Assembly: GCA_007859745.1 (NCBI GenBank)
Contig: SMLU01000001.1
Coordinates: 1,116,001 to 1,180,000 of the forward strand
Length of the DNA stretch: 64,000 nucleotides
Direction of reading: 5' to 3'
Source: Phycisphaerae bacterium RAS1
GTDB taxonomy: Bacteria; Planctomycetota; Phycisphaerae; UBA1845; Fen-1342
The position numbers and the translations under genes are program-made. Below, one piece after another: positions 44,122 to 52,265 of the stretch. How positions within the stretch are numbered: the stretch's first letter is position 1; each line of letters opens with the position of its first letter. The notes under the pieces are model-generated. The model saw only the letters and a program-made list of their open reading frames with translations, did not search any database and was not told the DNA's origin.

Positions 44122-44262
44122 ACCACGGAGTCACGGAGACACGGAGAAATCAGTAGTCGCATTCGTCGTCGTCGAAGCACGGTCCACACATCACGTACTC
44201 TCTGTGCCTCTGTGCCTCTGTGGTTCGCATTAGTCTTCTCCGTGTCTCCGTGACTCCGTGGT
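44122..44262. repeat. long perfect inverted repeat with CACGGAG words
   Basis: 27 bases at 44122-44148 are the exact reverse complement of 44236-44262. They are built of the word CACGGAG repeated at about nine-base steps. Between them lies a related run of GTGCCTCT words. The hairpin sits in the only gap of the tail-like module (between the large baseplate-like gene and the next gene). Similar CACGGAG/CACAGAG intergenic repeats are widespread in environmental bacteria, including planctomycetes. Confidence 0.7.
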
Positions 44263-44266
44263 CGTT

Positions 44267-44695
44267 CTAGCTCGGTTGCATCCACGTCAGGTTCAGCGTC
44301 GCATCCCAGAGCCATTGCCCGCCGCCGCCGCCCACCAAGCACGGGCTGTCCGCCGCCGGCGTCCAGCTTCGCAGCTCGCAATGCTCGAAGTTCCGTCCGT
44401 TCTCGTCGTGGTAGATGAACCGCGGCCCGCCCCGTCGATAACTGTTCAGCTTGCCCTCGAATAGCCCGATGGCCGCCAGGTTGACGAACTCCGCCAGCAC
44501 GCGCAGCGTGATCGCCACCGGGTCATCCCCGAAGAACACCGACCCCTGCCCGCTCAGCCCCGGCAGCGTGTAGCCCATCCGCCGCGCCGGCCGCTCCCCG
44601 ACGTGCGTGTCCAGGGTGAAGCGCAGGATGTCGACGCCGTTGCTGTCCAGCACCAGCGTCTCCAGTGTTCCTGCCGGCGGCTCGAACGACGCCAT
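44267..44695 (-). CDS. hypothetical phage structural protein
   Basis: 142 residues, starting MASFEPPAGTLETLVLDSNG, with an alternating beta pattern and a GGGGGQWLWD segment near 123-132. It follows the tape-measure-like gene with no gap. In many tail operons, small distal-tail or tail-completion proteins follow the tape measure, so that role is possible; no family is recognised. Confidence 0.55.
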   Translation of the reverse strand: MASFEPPAGTLETLVLDSNGVDILRFTLDTHVGERPARRMGYTLPGLSGQGSVFFGDDPVAITLRVLAEFVNLAAIGLFEGKLNSYRRGGPRFIYHDENGRNFEHCELRSWTPAADSPCLVGGGGGQWLWDATLNLTWMQPS

Positions 44696-45982
44696 CTACT
44701 GCGCTCCTGGGTAGCCTTCCGTGGCGATGATCGTCGCCGTCTGGTCGTAGGGTCCGTTGTTGAACTGCGTGTTGACGTGCGTCGCCTTGTGCTCGATGTT
44801 GATTCGCACAATGCCTTCTCCGAAGCTCCCTGAAATGGCGCTGCCCATCGCGGCCTGCTCGGCAACGTCGAGCGCGGCGTCAATAAAGGTTCCCAGCGGC
44901 TTGGATGTACCGCGCAACTGCTGCTGGCGAATGAACTCGCGCGCCGCGAGCGGCCCGAGCCGCTCGGCGGTCCCCCGCGTTTCGAACTTGGCGATGTCAC
45001 CCGACAACATGCCGAGGGTAAGGATGTCGAGGAGGTTGCCGGCGGTGGAATGTTCGTCCAGGGCGCTCGCGCCGCTGTAAGGCGAATACCCCTGCTCTCC
45101 GATCTCCCTGGCCACTTTTTCGAGTGCCGCCTTGTCTGCGTCGTTCATCCAGTGCCAGTTCTTTTTCGCCGCGTCCAGCAACGTGTCCAGTCGCCGCTTG
45201 AACCGCTCGTCCTTCTGCGGCGGCGTGAACGCCCGGTCGGCCGACTCGCGGAAGTCACGGTTGCTCGCGCCCAGCGCCGCCGTCGCCAGCTCCGGATCGA
45301 ACACGGCCATCTGTCGCAGCAGCTTCTCGTCCTCGGCGATGTTCCCGGTGAACTTGTCCTTTCTCCCGCGCGCGATGAACGCCCCGGCGATCTGGTCGAG
45401 CTGTGTAAACCCTTTCTCTCCGGCGATGGCCGCAAACGTCGCCGCCTCGCGATCGCGGATGGCGCCCTTCGGCCCCGTCAGTCGACCAACCTGCTCAGCG
45501 ATCGGTTGTGCCCGTCCCAAAATGCCGGCCGACTGTAACGCGTCGCGCACCCTCTCCTCCTCCGACAGCGCCTCGTCCCGTTGTTTTCGCAGGGCATCCG
45601 TCGTCTTCTTGGTCTGCTCTTCGAGCTCCTTCTGCTTGTCGGTCATGGTCGCGAACGCCCGTGCCACGCCGCCCAGCAGCACGCCGATCGCCACAATCCC
45701 CAGCATGGCCGGGTTCAGCCGCGCGACGCCTTCGATCATGTCGAACAGCAGATCGGTCGCCTGCGCCAGCGCCGGGTCTACCTGCCCCAGCAGGCTCTTG
45801 GCCAGCTTCTCCGCCTTGTTGTCGAAGTCGGCGAAACCCTCCGCCGCCTTGCGCGCTCCCGGCGCGGCTTTCCGTTCAGCCTTCTCGCCCAGTTCCTCGA
45901 CGCCGCCGCCGAGTTGCTGCAGCTTCTTCTTGGCCTCGTCGTCGCCCGTCACGGCGACCGGGATGTTGACCTTCTTCGCCAT
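44696..45982 (-). CDS. tape-measure-like / minor tail protein
   Basis: 428 residues. It starts with helical, Lys/Glu-rich segments, followed by a hydrophobic stretch (residues about 90-113, NPAMLGIVAIGVLLGGV) and coiled-coil-like Lys/Glu/Gln segments (115-150), as in phage tape-measure proteins. It is short for that family. A C-terminal beta segment ends in YPGAQ. It is the first gene of the minus-strand module; no portal, terminase, capsid or protease gene lies upstream. Confidence 0.55.
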   Translation of the reverse strand: MAKKVNIPVAVTGDDEAKKKLQQLGGGVEELGEKAERKAAPGARKAAEGFADFDNKAEKLAKSLLGQVDPALAQATDLLFDMIEGVARLNPAMLGIVAIGVLLGGVARAFATMTDKQKELEEQTKKTTDALRKQRDEALSEEERVRDALQSAGILGRAQPIAEQVGRLTGPKGAIRDREAATFAAIAGEKGFTQLDQIAGAFIARGRKDKFTGNIAEDEKLLRQMAVFDPELATAALGASNRDFRESADRAFTPPQKDERFKRRLDTLLDAAKKNWHWMNDADKAALEKVAREIGEQGYSPYSGASALDEHSTAGNLLDILTLGMLSGDIAKFETRGTAERLGPLAAREFIRQQQLRGTSKPLGTFIDAALDVAEQAAMGSAISGSFGEGIVRINIEHKATHVNTQFNNGPYDQTATIIATEGYPGAQ

Positions 45983-46051
45983 TGCTCAGCTTTCAGTCAT
46001 CAACTCGCTACTCGCTACTCGCCTCCGAAGGATGGCGAGTTCAAAGTCACC

Positions 46052-46183
46052 ATGGAACACCCGAGTGCGGGGAAGCCGCGCCCGCTGACCATCACGATTG
46101 ACGAACGCAAGGCGACGGTCAAGAAAGAGTCGGTGACCGCTACCGCAGCCGCCGTGAGCGTGCGGGCGCCACGGGCCGGATAG
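46052..46183 (+). CDS. 43-residue ubiquitin-like peptide (candidate)
   Basis: A short open frame whose stop TAG (46181-46183) lies one base before the GTG start of the E2-E1-JAB gene. The product reads like the first beta hairpin of the multiubiquitin-type Ubl family (PLTITIDERKATVKKESVT, residues 11-29) and then ends early, with a terminal Gly. Full-length Ubl domains have about 75 residues, so this is either a truncated Ubl, a shortened form, or a chance frame. No strong ribosome site was seen. The coupling to the enzyme gene is the main support. Confidence 0.4.
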   Translation: MEHPSAGKPRPLTITIDERKATVKKESVTATAAAVSVRAPRAG

Positions 46184-46184
46184 G

Positions 46185-48434
46185 GTGACGATGGACTTCC
46201 TCGATCCCGGTGGAATCGTCGTTCCGGAGGGCAGCCTGGCGCTGCACCGGGCCAAGGATCTCGTGGCAGCGCTGCGCGGACCGGGAGCATTGTTTGCATC
46301 GCTCATCGAATGTCGCTCGTCCTCGGCAACTGAGACGGTCGTTTTTGACGTTGAGGTCGAGCGGCCTCAGGTTGTCGCCAACGACATCCGGAAGACCGAG
46401 CGTTTGGCGGCCGTGTTCGTGCGCGATGACGACACCTGCCCGGACGTCCTGGCGCTTCGGCGCGATTTTCCCGCTTTGCAGCATCAGAACCAGCGTTTCG
46501 AGGAGCTTCCCCGAAGCCTCTGTCTGTACGACCGCCCATGGAGCGAAATTCGCATTACGTGGACGGCGCCCGCATTCGTGGAACGAGTCCGCTGGTGGTT
46601 GAAGCAGGCGGCCCGCGACGAATTGCACGGCGGCGATCAGGCACTCGAGCCGTTCCTTCTATCGTGGGGCCAGTGGCTGGTTCTGCCCCCGTTAAACGGT
46701 GCAAGCAAAGACTCAGAGTCGTTCCTGGTCACGCTCCCGGGTGGAAAAGAGGGGCGAGTTTTCCTGGCGCATGACGACGAGCCGGGGGAAGTCGCCGCGG
46801 GTGTTGTCAGGCTGGTGGTCGTGCGGTTTGAGACCCCCAGGCAGCGGCATCGCGTGTTACCCCGCATCCCGCGAACCCTGGATGATCTAAACGGCCTTCT
46901 CAGGACGGACGAATTGGACCTGCTGTCGAAGCTGCGGGAGCGCCTCAAGAACTGGCCGAAGGAACGGGAGCCGATCCTTCAGAACCGTGTCATATTGCTC
47001 ATCGATCTTCCGAAAACTCGGACCGATGACGGCCCAGTCGAGCGTGTCGAGCACTGTGCGGTGTTCATCGACAAGCCACTGGTGGATCTCGGCGTGGCCA
47101 TCGGCGTGTGGACCATGCAGGATGGAAAGCGTGCCCTGTTGCTGGTGCCGGATGCGTCGAAGACGGGCGACGATGTTCCGCTCAGCCTGCTCAATGTATG
47201 CCACGCCCTGACGCGGGATTTGGCGGCAGTGCTGAATGGTCATGAGGCAGCGGATGGGGTGAAGATTCTGGCGGTCGGGGCCGGCGCTCTGGGCTCGCAC
47301 GTGGCCATGAACTTGGCCCGGGCGGGATGGGGACGCTGGACGGTCGTCGATTGTGATGACCTGCTTCCGCACAATCTGGCGCGGCATGCCGCCGGGGGAG
47401 CGATGGTCGGCTGTCGCAAGGCAGCCGCGATGGCTCTGGAAATGAACTGGGTATTCCGCACTCCGGAAACCGCATCCTTCATTGATGCGGATGTGCTCCG
47501 CCCAGGCGCCGAAGGGGATCGGCTGGCCGCGGCTGCCCGCGGCGCCGACCTGATCCTGGACATGTCGGCTTCTGTGGCGGTCGGCCGGCACTTGACCCGC
47601 ATCGAAGCGCCGGCGCGGCGCGCTTCGCTGTTTCTCTCGCCGTCGGGGCGGGACCTGGTCCTGCTGGCAGAGGACAAACATCGGCATGTTGAGCTTGACC
47701 ACTTGGAAATGACGTACTACACGGCCGTGGCGACCGACGACCGGCTTGAGGTGCATCTCAACCTGCGGCCCGACCAGGTGCGCTACGGGCTGTCGTGCCG
47801 CGATGTTTCGAGTCGGATCGCCCAGGATGCGCTTGCGACTCTTGGCGGAATCGGCGGAGCGGCAATTCGGCAGTTGGCTGATGACGACCAGGCATGCATT
47901 CGGATATGGCGTTTGGACCCGCTAACTCTCGGCGTCGATGCGCTCAGCATCGACGTTGTACCGCTGGAGCGTCAGACTCAGGGCGACTGGACGCTGGAAG
48001 TGGCTCCATCCCTTTTGAGGCACGTCGCTGGGTGGCGCGAGCAGCGCTTGCCCAAGGAAACCGGCGGAGTGCTGATGGGAAATGTGGACCACGATCGCAG
48101 GACGATTTACGTGATGCTGGCGTTGCCGTCGCCTCCGGACAGTGCTGAGTGGCCGTGTCACTACATCCGCGGGTGCGAGGAGCTGCGGAAGCGCGTGGAT
48201 CACCATCGGGAGAGAACAGCGGAGAATCTGAGGTACGTTGGGGAATGGCACTCGCACCCGGACGGCGCCGCGACCATGCGGAGCGGCGCTGACTTGAAGG
48301 TCTTTTCCTGGATCGCTGAGCACACGCTAGCGGAGGGGACGCCGCCGGTTATGTTGATCGCGGGCGAACGCGGACGCGCACGCATCTTCGTTGGGCTGAG
48401 CGAAAACACTCCGGAGGAACTATGTCCGGCCTGA
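46185..48434 (+). CDS. E2-E1-JAB fusion enzyme of a ubiquitin-like pathway
   Basis: Three domains in order. Residues about 85-160 resemble the prokaryotic E2 family A: LPRSLCLYDRPWSEIRITW with the likely catalytic Cys near 109, and HGGDQALEPF near 147-156. A ThiF/E1 domain lies at about 350-590 (VGAGALGSHVAMNLARAG near 365, VVDCDD near 386). A JAB/MPN peptidase domain is at the C-terminus: ETGGVLMG near 626, GEWHSHPDG near 686 and SGADLKVFSW near 700 supply Glu, two His and Asp for zinc. It would activate, transfer and process or remove a ubiquitin-like protein. Fused E2-E1-JAB proteins are known from bacterial Ubl operons and relate to CBASS and Bil defence. GTG 46185 or ATG 46191 may be the start. 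Confidence 0.85.
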   Translation: MTMDFLDPGGIVVPEGSLALHRAKDLVAALRGPGALFASLIECRSSSATETVVFDVEVERPQVVANDIRKTERLAAVFVRDDDTCPDVLALRRDFPALQHQNQRFEELPRSLCLYDRPWSEIRITWTAPAFVERVRWWLKQAARDELHGGDQALEPFLLSWGQWLVLPPLNGASKDSESFLVTLPGGKEGRVFLAHDDEPGEVAAGVVRLVVVRFETPRQRHRVLPRIPRTLDDLNGLLRTDELDLLSKLRERLKNWPKEREPILQNRVILLIDLPKTRTDDGPVERVEHCAVFIDKPLVDLGVAIGVWTMQDGKRALLLVPDASKTGDDVPLSLLNVCHALTRDLAAVLNGHEAADGVKILAVGAGALGSHVAMNLARAGWGRWTVVDCDDLLPHNLARHAAGGAMVGCRKAAAMALEMNWVFRTPETASFIDADVLRPGAEGDRLAAAARGADLILDMSASVAVGRHLTRIEAPARRASLFLSPSGRDLVLLAEDKHRHVELDHLEMTYYTAVATDDRLEVHLNLRPDQVRYGLSCRDVSSRIAQDALATLGGIGGAAIRQLADDDQACIRIWRLDPLTLGVDALSIDVVPLERQTQGDWTLEVAPSLLRHVAGWREQRLPKETGGVLMGNVDHDRRTIYVMLALPSPPDSAEWPCHYIRGCEELRKRVDHHRERTAENLRYVGEWHSHPDGAATMRSGADLKVFSWIAEHTLAEGTPPVMLIAGERGRARIFVGLSENTPEELCPA

Positions 48435-49150
48435 GCGCAGTGATGGACACCTACGATCGGCGCGCCCGGTTCTATCCGATGGTGATCGTCTTGCTGCCGG
48501 CATTCCTCGGCGCCTCGTGCTGGCTACCTGGTGGTGTGGACTTCTCAGGGTTGATCGGCGGCGCCGTGGTTACGGTTGCTGTATCGGCCTTCCTCACGCA
48601 ACTCGCCCGTGATCAGGGCAAGCGGCGTGAAGGGGAGCTCTTCCGGCGCTGGGGCGGTCGACCGTCTGATCGCGCGTTGTCCTACGGTGGACGATACTTC
48701 GCGGATGCGACGCTGGCGCGTTGTCACAAGAAACTCATGACGCTCGATCCCGGCCTCCAGCTTCCGCCGTCCAAGGAGTCAGAGAAGGTGAATCCGAAGG
48801 AATCGAAGGCTGCGTATGCCGCGGCAACGGACCTCCTGGTGGCGCGGACGCGGGACAAGGAACGATTCCCGCTTCTCTTCAAGGAAATCATCAGCTACGG
48901 CTTTCGGCGGAACCTCTGGGGCTTGAAGCCGGTAGGTATCCTGACGAGCGTGCTCGGAGTGGCTGCTAGCGTGGCGAAAATTGTTTCTCCGATGTTGGCA
49001 AGTTCGCCTTTGGGCTCTGCCGACGTTCTGAGCGGAAGCCTCTCAGGCTTGTTGCTGATAATCTGGTGCGTTTGGGTGACACCGAGTTGGGTTCGGATTC
49101 CCGCGGAGGCGTACTCGAAGCAGCTCGTGGAAGCGTGCGAACACCTTTGA
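48422..49150 (+). CDS. four-helix membrane protein paired with E2-E1-JAB
   Basis: The ATG overlaps the end of the E2-E1-JAB gene by 13 bases and has GGAGGA just upstream, so the two are translated together. Of 242 residues, two helices (18-38, 42-62) lie at the N-terminus, about 100 polar residues with many Lys and Glu are in the middle, and two helices (170-192, 200-222) are at the C-terminus. No family is recognised. It could be the effector or target of the ubiquitin-like pathway at the membrane, which is inference. Confidence 0.7.
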   Translation: MSGLSAVMDTYDRRARFYPMVIVLLPAFLGASCWLPGGVDFSGLIGGAVVTVAVSAFLTQLARDQGKRREGELFRRWGGRPSDRALSYGGRYFADATLARCHKKLMTLDPGLQLPPSKESEKVNPKESKAAYAAATDLLVARTRDKERFPLLFKEIISYGFRRNLWGLKPVGILTSVLGVAASVAKIVSPMLASSPLGSADVLSGSLSGLLLIIWCVWVTPSWVRIPAEAYSKQLVEACEHL

Positions 49151-49186
49151 GGATTGCGAACGTGCCCGAATCGTGGTTACTCGACA

Positions 49187-50029
49187 TCATGAGCCGGCCC
49201 TGAGCAGCGCTCTGACGAATCCCGCGACGTCAGCCTGCAACTCGTCGTTCGGTCCGCCAAGAAACTCGGCAACGCGAACTGGCCCAACCGCGCTCGAAGC
49301 CATGAAGTCCCGATGAAGCACGGCCATTGCTTCCGCTACGTCGGGTCGCTGGCCAAAGCTGCGGAGCTTGGCGCCGATCCGCTCGACGCCGTCGGTGTGG
49401 TTACGGACAACGTAGCACAAGTCGTACGCATCCTTCGGCTTGCCGCGCTTGTCGAATGCGAGCGCTTTGAGCACCACGAACGCAGCCGGTCCGCAAACTT
49501 GAATCTCCCGCGTTGCTTCTCCGGCTCCTCCCGGCAGTTCATCGCGAAGTTGGACGAGCTGCACGTCCTCAAAGGCCAGGTCCAATCCGGGCGTAACGAT
49601 TGCGGCAAAATCCGCTTCAAGATGTCGCAGGCGGCCGCCCTTGTCGGAGGCGGTGGTCGGCGGAATCAAGAAATCAACCGTGACACCCTCGCGCGATCGC
49701 CATCGCTGCGTCGTCAGGTTTCCAGCCGGGTTGGCGTCAGGTGTGAAACCGGCTTCGCGCAGTCGCTTGGCGATCTCCTCGTACAGCCGTTCGTCAAGCA
49801 CTACGATCGACAACCCCAAGTCGAGGTCGATAGTGCCGATATGCCCCTCAATCCCAGAGGGACGACGACTCTGATCGACGATGAGCGATGGAACCAACCC
49901 TCCGACCACGCACATCTCCGCACGAAAATCACCCAGCCGCGTTGCGACCTCAAGGCATGTCCGCCGAATGAGCGTGCTGCAGCCGGGCGCGTAGTCCGCG
50001 GCCACGCGAGGTTCTCGATTCACCGCCAT
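49187..50029 (-). CDS. abiEii: AbiEii-like nucleotidyltransferase toxin
   Basis: The N-terminal half has the nucleotidyltransferase pattern: VVGGLVPSLIV near 40-50, then TIDLDLGL near 67-74, the G-G...D-x-D site of AbiEii/DUF1814-type proteins. VTVDFLIPP near 117-125 and a Lys in VLKALAFDKRGKPKDAYDL near 188-206 complete the expected site. ATG 50029 is preferred; the first 31 codons of the longer frame overlap the upstream gene. It overlaps the AbiEi-like gene by 10 bases. In type IV systems the toxin blocks growth after phage infection and AbiEi neutralises it. Confidence 0.8.
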   Translation of the reverse strand: MAVNREPRVAADYAPGCSTLIRRTCLEVATRLGDFRAEMCVVGGLVPSLIVDQSRRPSGIEGHIGTIDLDLGLSIVVLDERLYEEIAKRLREAGFTPDANPAGNLTTQRWRSREGVTVDFLIPPTTASDKGGRLRHLEADFAAIVTPGLDLAFEDVQLVQLRDELPGGAGEATREIQVCGPAAFVVLKALAFDKRGKPKDAYDLCYVVRNHTDGVERIGAKLRSFGQRPDVAEAMAVLHRDFMASSAVGPVRVAEFLGGPNDELQADVAGFVRALLRAGS

Positions 50030-51045
50030 TGCAGCCGCTCCTTCCGCAGGTGATCGGCGGCTTCCTCGGCTCGTTCCGGCAAGCCGCGAAGGTCGAGGTA
50101 GGCCTGAACGGGACTCACGCACTCAACTCCGCCGACTGACTCGACGCCGTGAAAGACGCCCTCGTCGTTCGGTCGGACGAGCCACAGATTGGCGCCACGT
50201 TTCTCTTCGTGCCACTTCAGGCGTTGCAGCAGCTTTTCACCCGGCGGCTTCCGCAGGTACACCGTAACCAATCGGTATGCGGCAAACGGTGCGAGTAACC
50301 ATGCCGCCGCTAGGCCGGTCAGGGCGTAGGGGACCGAGAGCTCACCGAAGACTCCGACCAACCGTCGAGCAAGTTCGTCGCCCGTGTGCGCGGCGATATG
50401 GCCCATCCGAATGTCGTGCCGGCGGAAGTCATATTCAGCCTGCCACGCTTCGAGCAACAACTCCGGGGCACGGGAACGGATGGCTCCGTCCTGACGTCGT
50501 TCGACCAGCCGGTCCTCCTCCAGCCGTTTGCAGATCCGACTCACATAGCCCGCGCCAAGCTGACTCGCTTCGGCAAGTTCGGACTGACGCCACGGTCGAT
50601 TTGGGTCCTGGAGCATGAGTCGGGCGAGTCGCGAACTCTTGGGCGCAAATACCGACGATGGCCGGCCACGTCGAATGAACCGGTTTGGTTTGCCGGCGAC
50701 GTGAATGCGAAGTCCCGGCGCGTTGATCTCCGCGTTCCCGGAGAGATCCACAAAACTGACCTTGTGCTCGCGGCAGACCCTCGCCCCGACTTCCCCCATG
50801 TAGGGCACGGCCACCAGGGGAACCGCTCTTGGCCCGGCGCGCTTGGCTGCGAGCCGGGCGCTGTCGGCGGCTTGTGCGATGGCGGCGGCCCGCGAACTCG
50901 ATTTAGCGACTGCCGCAACGAGGTGTGGTCCCATCCTTAAGAGCCGCTCCCCGGTCCTCCCGTTGCGGGCGGCGCTGACGCCCAGCGAGGTCAGTTCGGC
51001 CAGTACGCCGGGCAGGGCTTCCAGGATGTCGCGGTCGGCGGTCAT
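50020..51045 (-). CDS. abiEi: AbiEi-like antitoxin/transcriptional repressor
   Basis: Residues about 145-185 form a winged helix-turn-helix (SELAEASQLGAGYVSRICKR, then LEEDRLVER). The C-terminal part (220-340) resembles the AbiEi toxin-neutralising domain. AbiEi proteins repress their own operon by binding inverted repeats, and one with ACTAAAAT arms lies at 51050-51095, directly upstream of ATG 51045. The downstream AbiEii-like gene overlaps by 10 bases. The longer N-terminus (about 100 residues with a conserved-looking PYMGEVGARVCREHKVSFVDLSGNAEI part, kept under 20 here as PYMGEVGARV) is unlike the shortest AbiEi forms. Confidence 0.75.
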   Translation of the reverse strand: MTADRDILEALPGVLAELTSLGVSAARNGRTGERLLRMGPHLVAAVAKSSSRAAAIAQAADSARLAAKRAGPRAVPLVAVPYMGEVGARVCREHKVSFVDLSGNAEINAPGLRIHVAGKPNRFIRRGRPSSVFAPKSSRLARLMLQDPNRPWRQSELAEASQLGAGYVSRICKRLEEDRLVERRQDGAIRSRAPELLLEAWQAEYDFRRHDIRMGHIAAHTGDELARRLVGVFGELSVPYALTGLAAAWLLAPFAAYRLVTVYLRKPPGEKLLQRLKWHEEKRGANLWLVRPNDEGVFHGVESVGGVECVSPVQAYLDLRGLPERAEEAADHLRKERLQWR

Positions 51046-51049
51046 ATTC

Positions 51050-51095
51050 ACTAAAATCGGCCAGTTGACGGCGCATTCAACATTGGCATTTTAGT
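51050..51095. promoter_or_regulatory. AbiE operator candidate
   Basis: ACTAAAAT at 51050-51057 and its reverse complement ATTTTAGT at 51088-51095 flank 30 bases, starting 5 bases upstream of the AbiEi-like ATG. Known AbiEi proteins bind inverted repeats in their promoter, and the position here is right for self-repression. Confidence 0.6.
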
Positions 51096-51198
51096 CAGCC
51101 AAGCGATTCAGGCAAGGGCCGACGCGGTGAGGCGGAGATCATGCGGAAAGGCCTGCTCGGTCCTGACCCCAGAAACGCGCTTCGCGGGACACCGGAAA

Positions 51199-51536
51199 AG
51201 TTGCGTCATTCGCAGGCCTGCGAACAGCAAGGGGTGATGTTTGCATGGAGTTAGGGTTTCACCACGTGGTGAAACAGGTCCAAAAAGTGAAACTGATGGC
51301 TTCAGATTCGGCCTGTGTTAGGCAGTTCTTCTGTAAGCTGACGCGCGAAGTTGCGTCTGGGAAGCTGCCACGTCTGCGTTTGTGGCGCTCCCAGAGCGGC
51401 TATTCGACGAATGGCAATACTCGAAAGCTGGCACCGGAGCCGCAAAAACGAAAAGTTGCGTCAGAAGTTGCGTCACATTGACCCGGAAAACAGCAGTTAG
51501 CTAGTAAGCGTACAGCGCGCAGCCAGTGACGCAACT
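51199..51536. repeat. candidate integrase arm-type sites before att-B
   Basis: AGTTGCGTCA occurs exactly at 51199-51208, 51454-51463 and 51466-51475 on the plus strand and at 51527-51536 on the minus strand; a copy lacking the last base match is at 51349-51358. The central pair has a 12-base period. Five copies in 340 bases just before att-B are far above chance for a 10-base word. Confidence 0.65.
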
Positions 51537-51595
51537 TCTTGTACCGCAAGCGTTAACCGTTGTCAGTACTGGGGTTAAGATCACCCTCTGGGGAC

Positions 51596-51646
51596 TTCCC
51601 AAGCTGGACGTCGAGGGTTCGAATCCCTTCGCCCGCTGTGATATAA
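51596..51646 (+). repeat. att-B: tRNA-Gly(CCC) 3' part
   Basis: The same tRNA 3' part as att-A and att-C, from anticodon loop TTCCCAA to acceptor CGCCCGC and T, followed by GTGATATAAT. The 109-base leader found after att-A and att-C is missing here. The T arm pairs better in this copy than in att-C. No 5' tRNA half is upstream. Confidence 0.75.
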
Positions 51647-51709
51647 TTGCTGTGCCGAACGCTAGTTAGCGTACCTGCCGATGGTCGGCAGTGCGGCTTT
51701 GAGGCCTTC

Positions 51710-51733
51710 ATTAAGTGGTACGTACCACTTAAT
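51710..51733. repeat. 24-bp perfect palindrome
   Basis: ATTAAGTGGTAC is followed directly by its exact reverse complement, centred between 51721 and 51722, some 64 bases after att-B. A perfect, spacer-free palindrome of this size fits a dimer binding site or resolution/cruciform site near the end of element II. No protein can be assigned. Confidence 0.6.
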
Positions 51734-51752
51734 CCGGTTTCGGAGCCGCACT

Positions 51753-52265
51753 ATGGCCCGCACCCCTTCCGTCCAACCGCCGTCGTATCGTTTTCACATC
51801 ACCGTTTACGTTGGCGTTCAACGATGGGCCGGTCCGTTCACAGACCAATATGGCAAGCACTATCCAGGCGATCTTGCGAAGATGAACCGGGTCAACCTCG
51901 TCCAATGGGCTTTGTGGGGGGGCATGTGCAGCGTGCCACTCATGAACGTCTTTATGCTTTTCTTCCTCCCCAAAATATGGGGTTTTCTTCGCGACAACTA
52001 CACCACCAGCCTGCGATACCGTGTCAAACCGAATTGCGGGGATTCGGCCGACGCACGCATCCTGCGGGCCGAACGAATCCTGTATGGCCGCGAGGACCCG
52101 AGGACGACGGCCTTAGACGGCAGACGAGGAACGGCGATGACTTTCATCGCGGGATGCGAACGCGAAAGGGCGAGCGGTCGAGGTTGGATGGGTTCGCAGC
52201 GGCAGTGCGGGAGTCGTCGCGGTTCGACGCGGAGGCGAGAGCGTTACGGTTTCAGATGCGGGTAG
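51753..52265 (+). CDS. possible small membrane protein
   Basis: 171 residues from ATG 51753. One hydrophobic helix (about 45-70, with VNLVQWALWGGMCSVPL and FMLFFLPKIWGF) follows a short aromatic N-terminus. The second half is Arg/Gly-rich and less protein-like, so the gene may be shorter or not real. It overlaps the HEPN gene by 22 bases tail to tail. No family recognised. Confidence 0.3.
   Translation: MARTPSVQPPSYRFHITVYVGVQRWAGPFTDQYGKHYPGDLAKMNRVNLVQWALWGGMCSVPLMNVFMLFFLPKIWGFLRDNYTTSLRYRVKPNCGDSADARILRAERILYGREDPRTTALDGRRGTAMTFIAGCERERASGRGWMGSQRQCGSRRGSTRRRERYGFRCG

Larger units (their letters stand above)
51096..51752. other. element junction without a supported gene
   Basis: About 650 bases holding the AGTTGCGTCA repeats, att-B, a short hairpin (CTGCCGA...TCGGCAG, 51675-51691) and a 24-bp palindrome. 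The open frames inside are interrupted by these repeats and lack protein-like sequence. Confidence 0.55.

Noticed and set aside
46015-46299. Minus-strand frame before the tape-measure-like gene as a further phage gene
   Set aside because: It is antisense to the E2-E1-JAB operon start and is Pro/Arg-rich without domain character.
51245-51481. 78-residue open frame before att-B
   Set aside because: It contains three copies of the AGTTGCGTCA word and no protein-like sequence.
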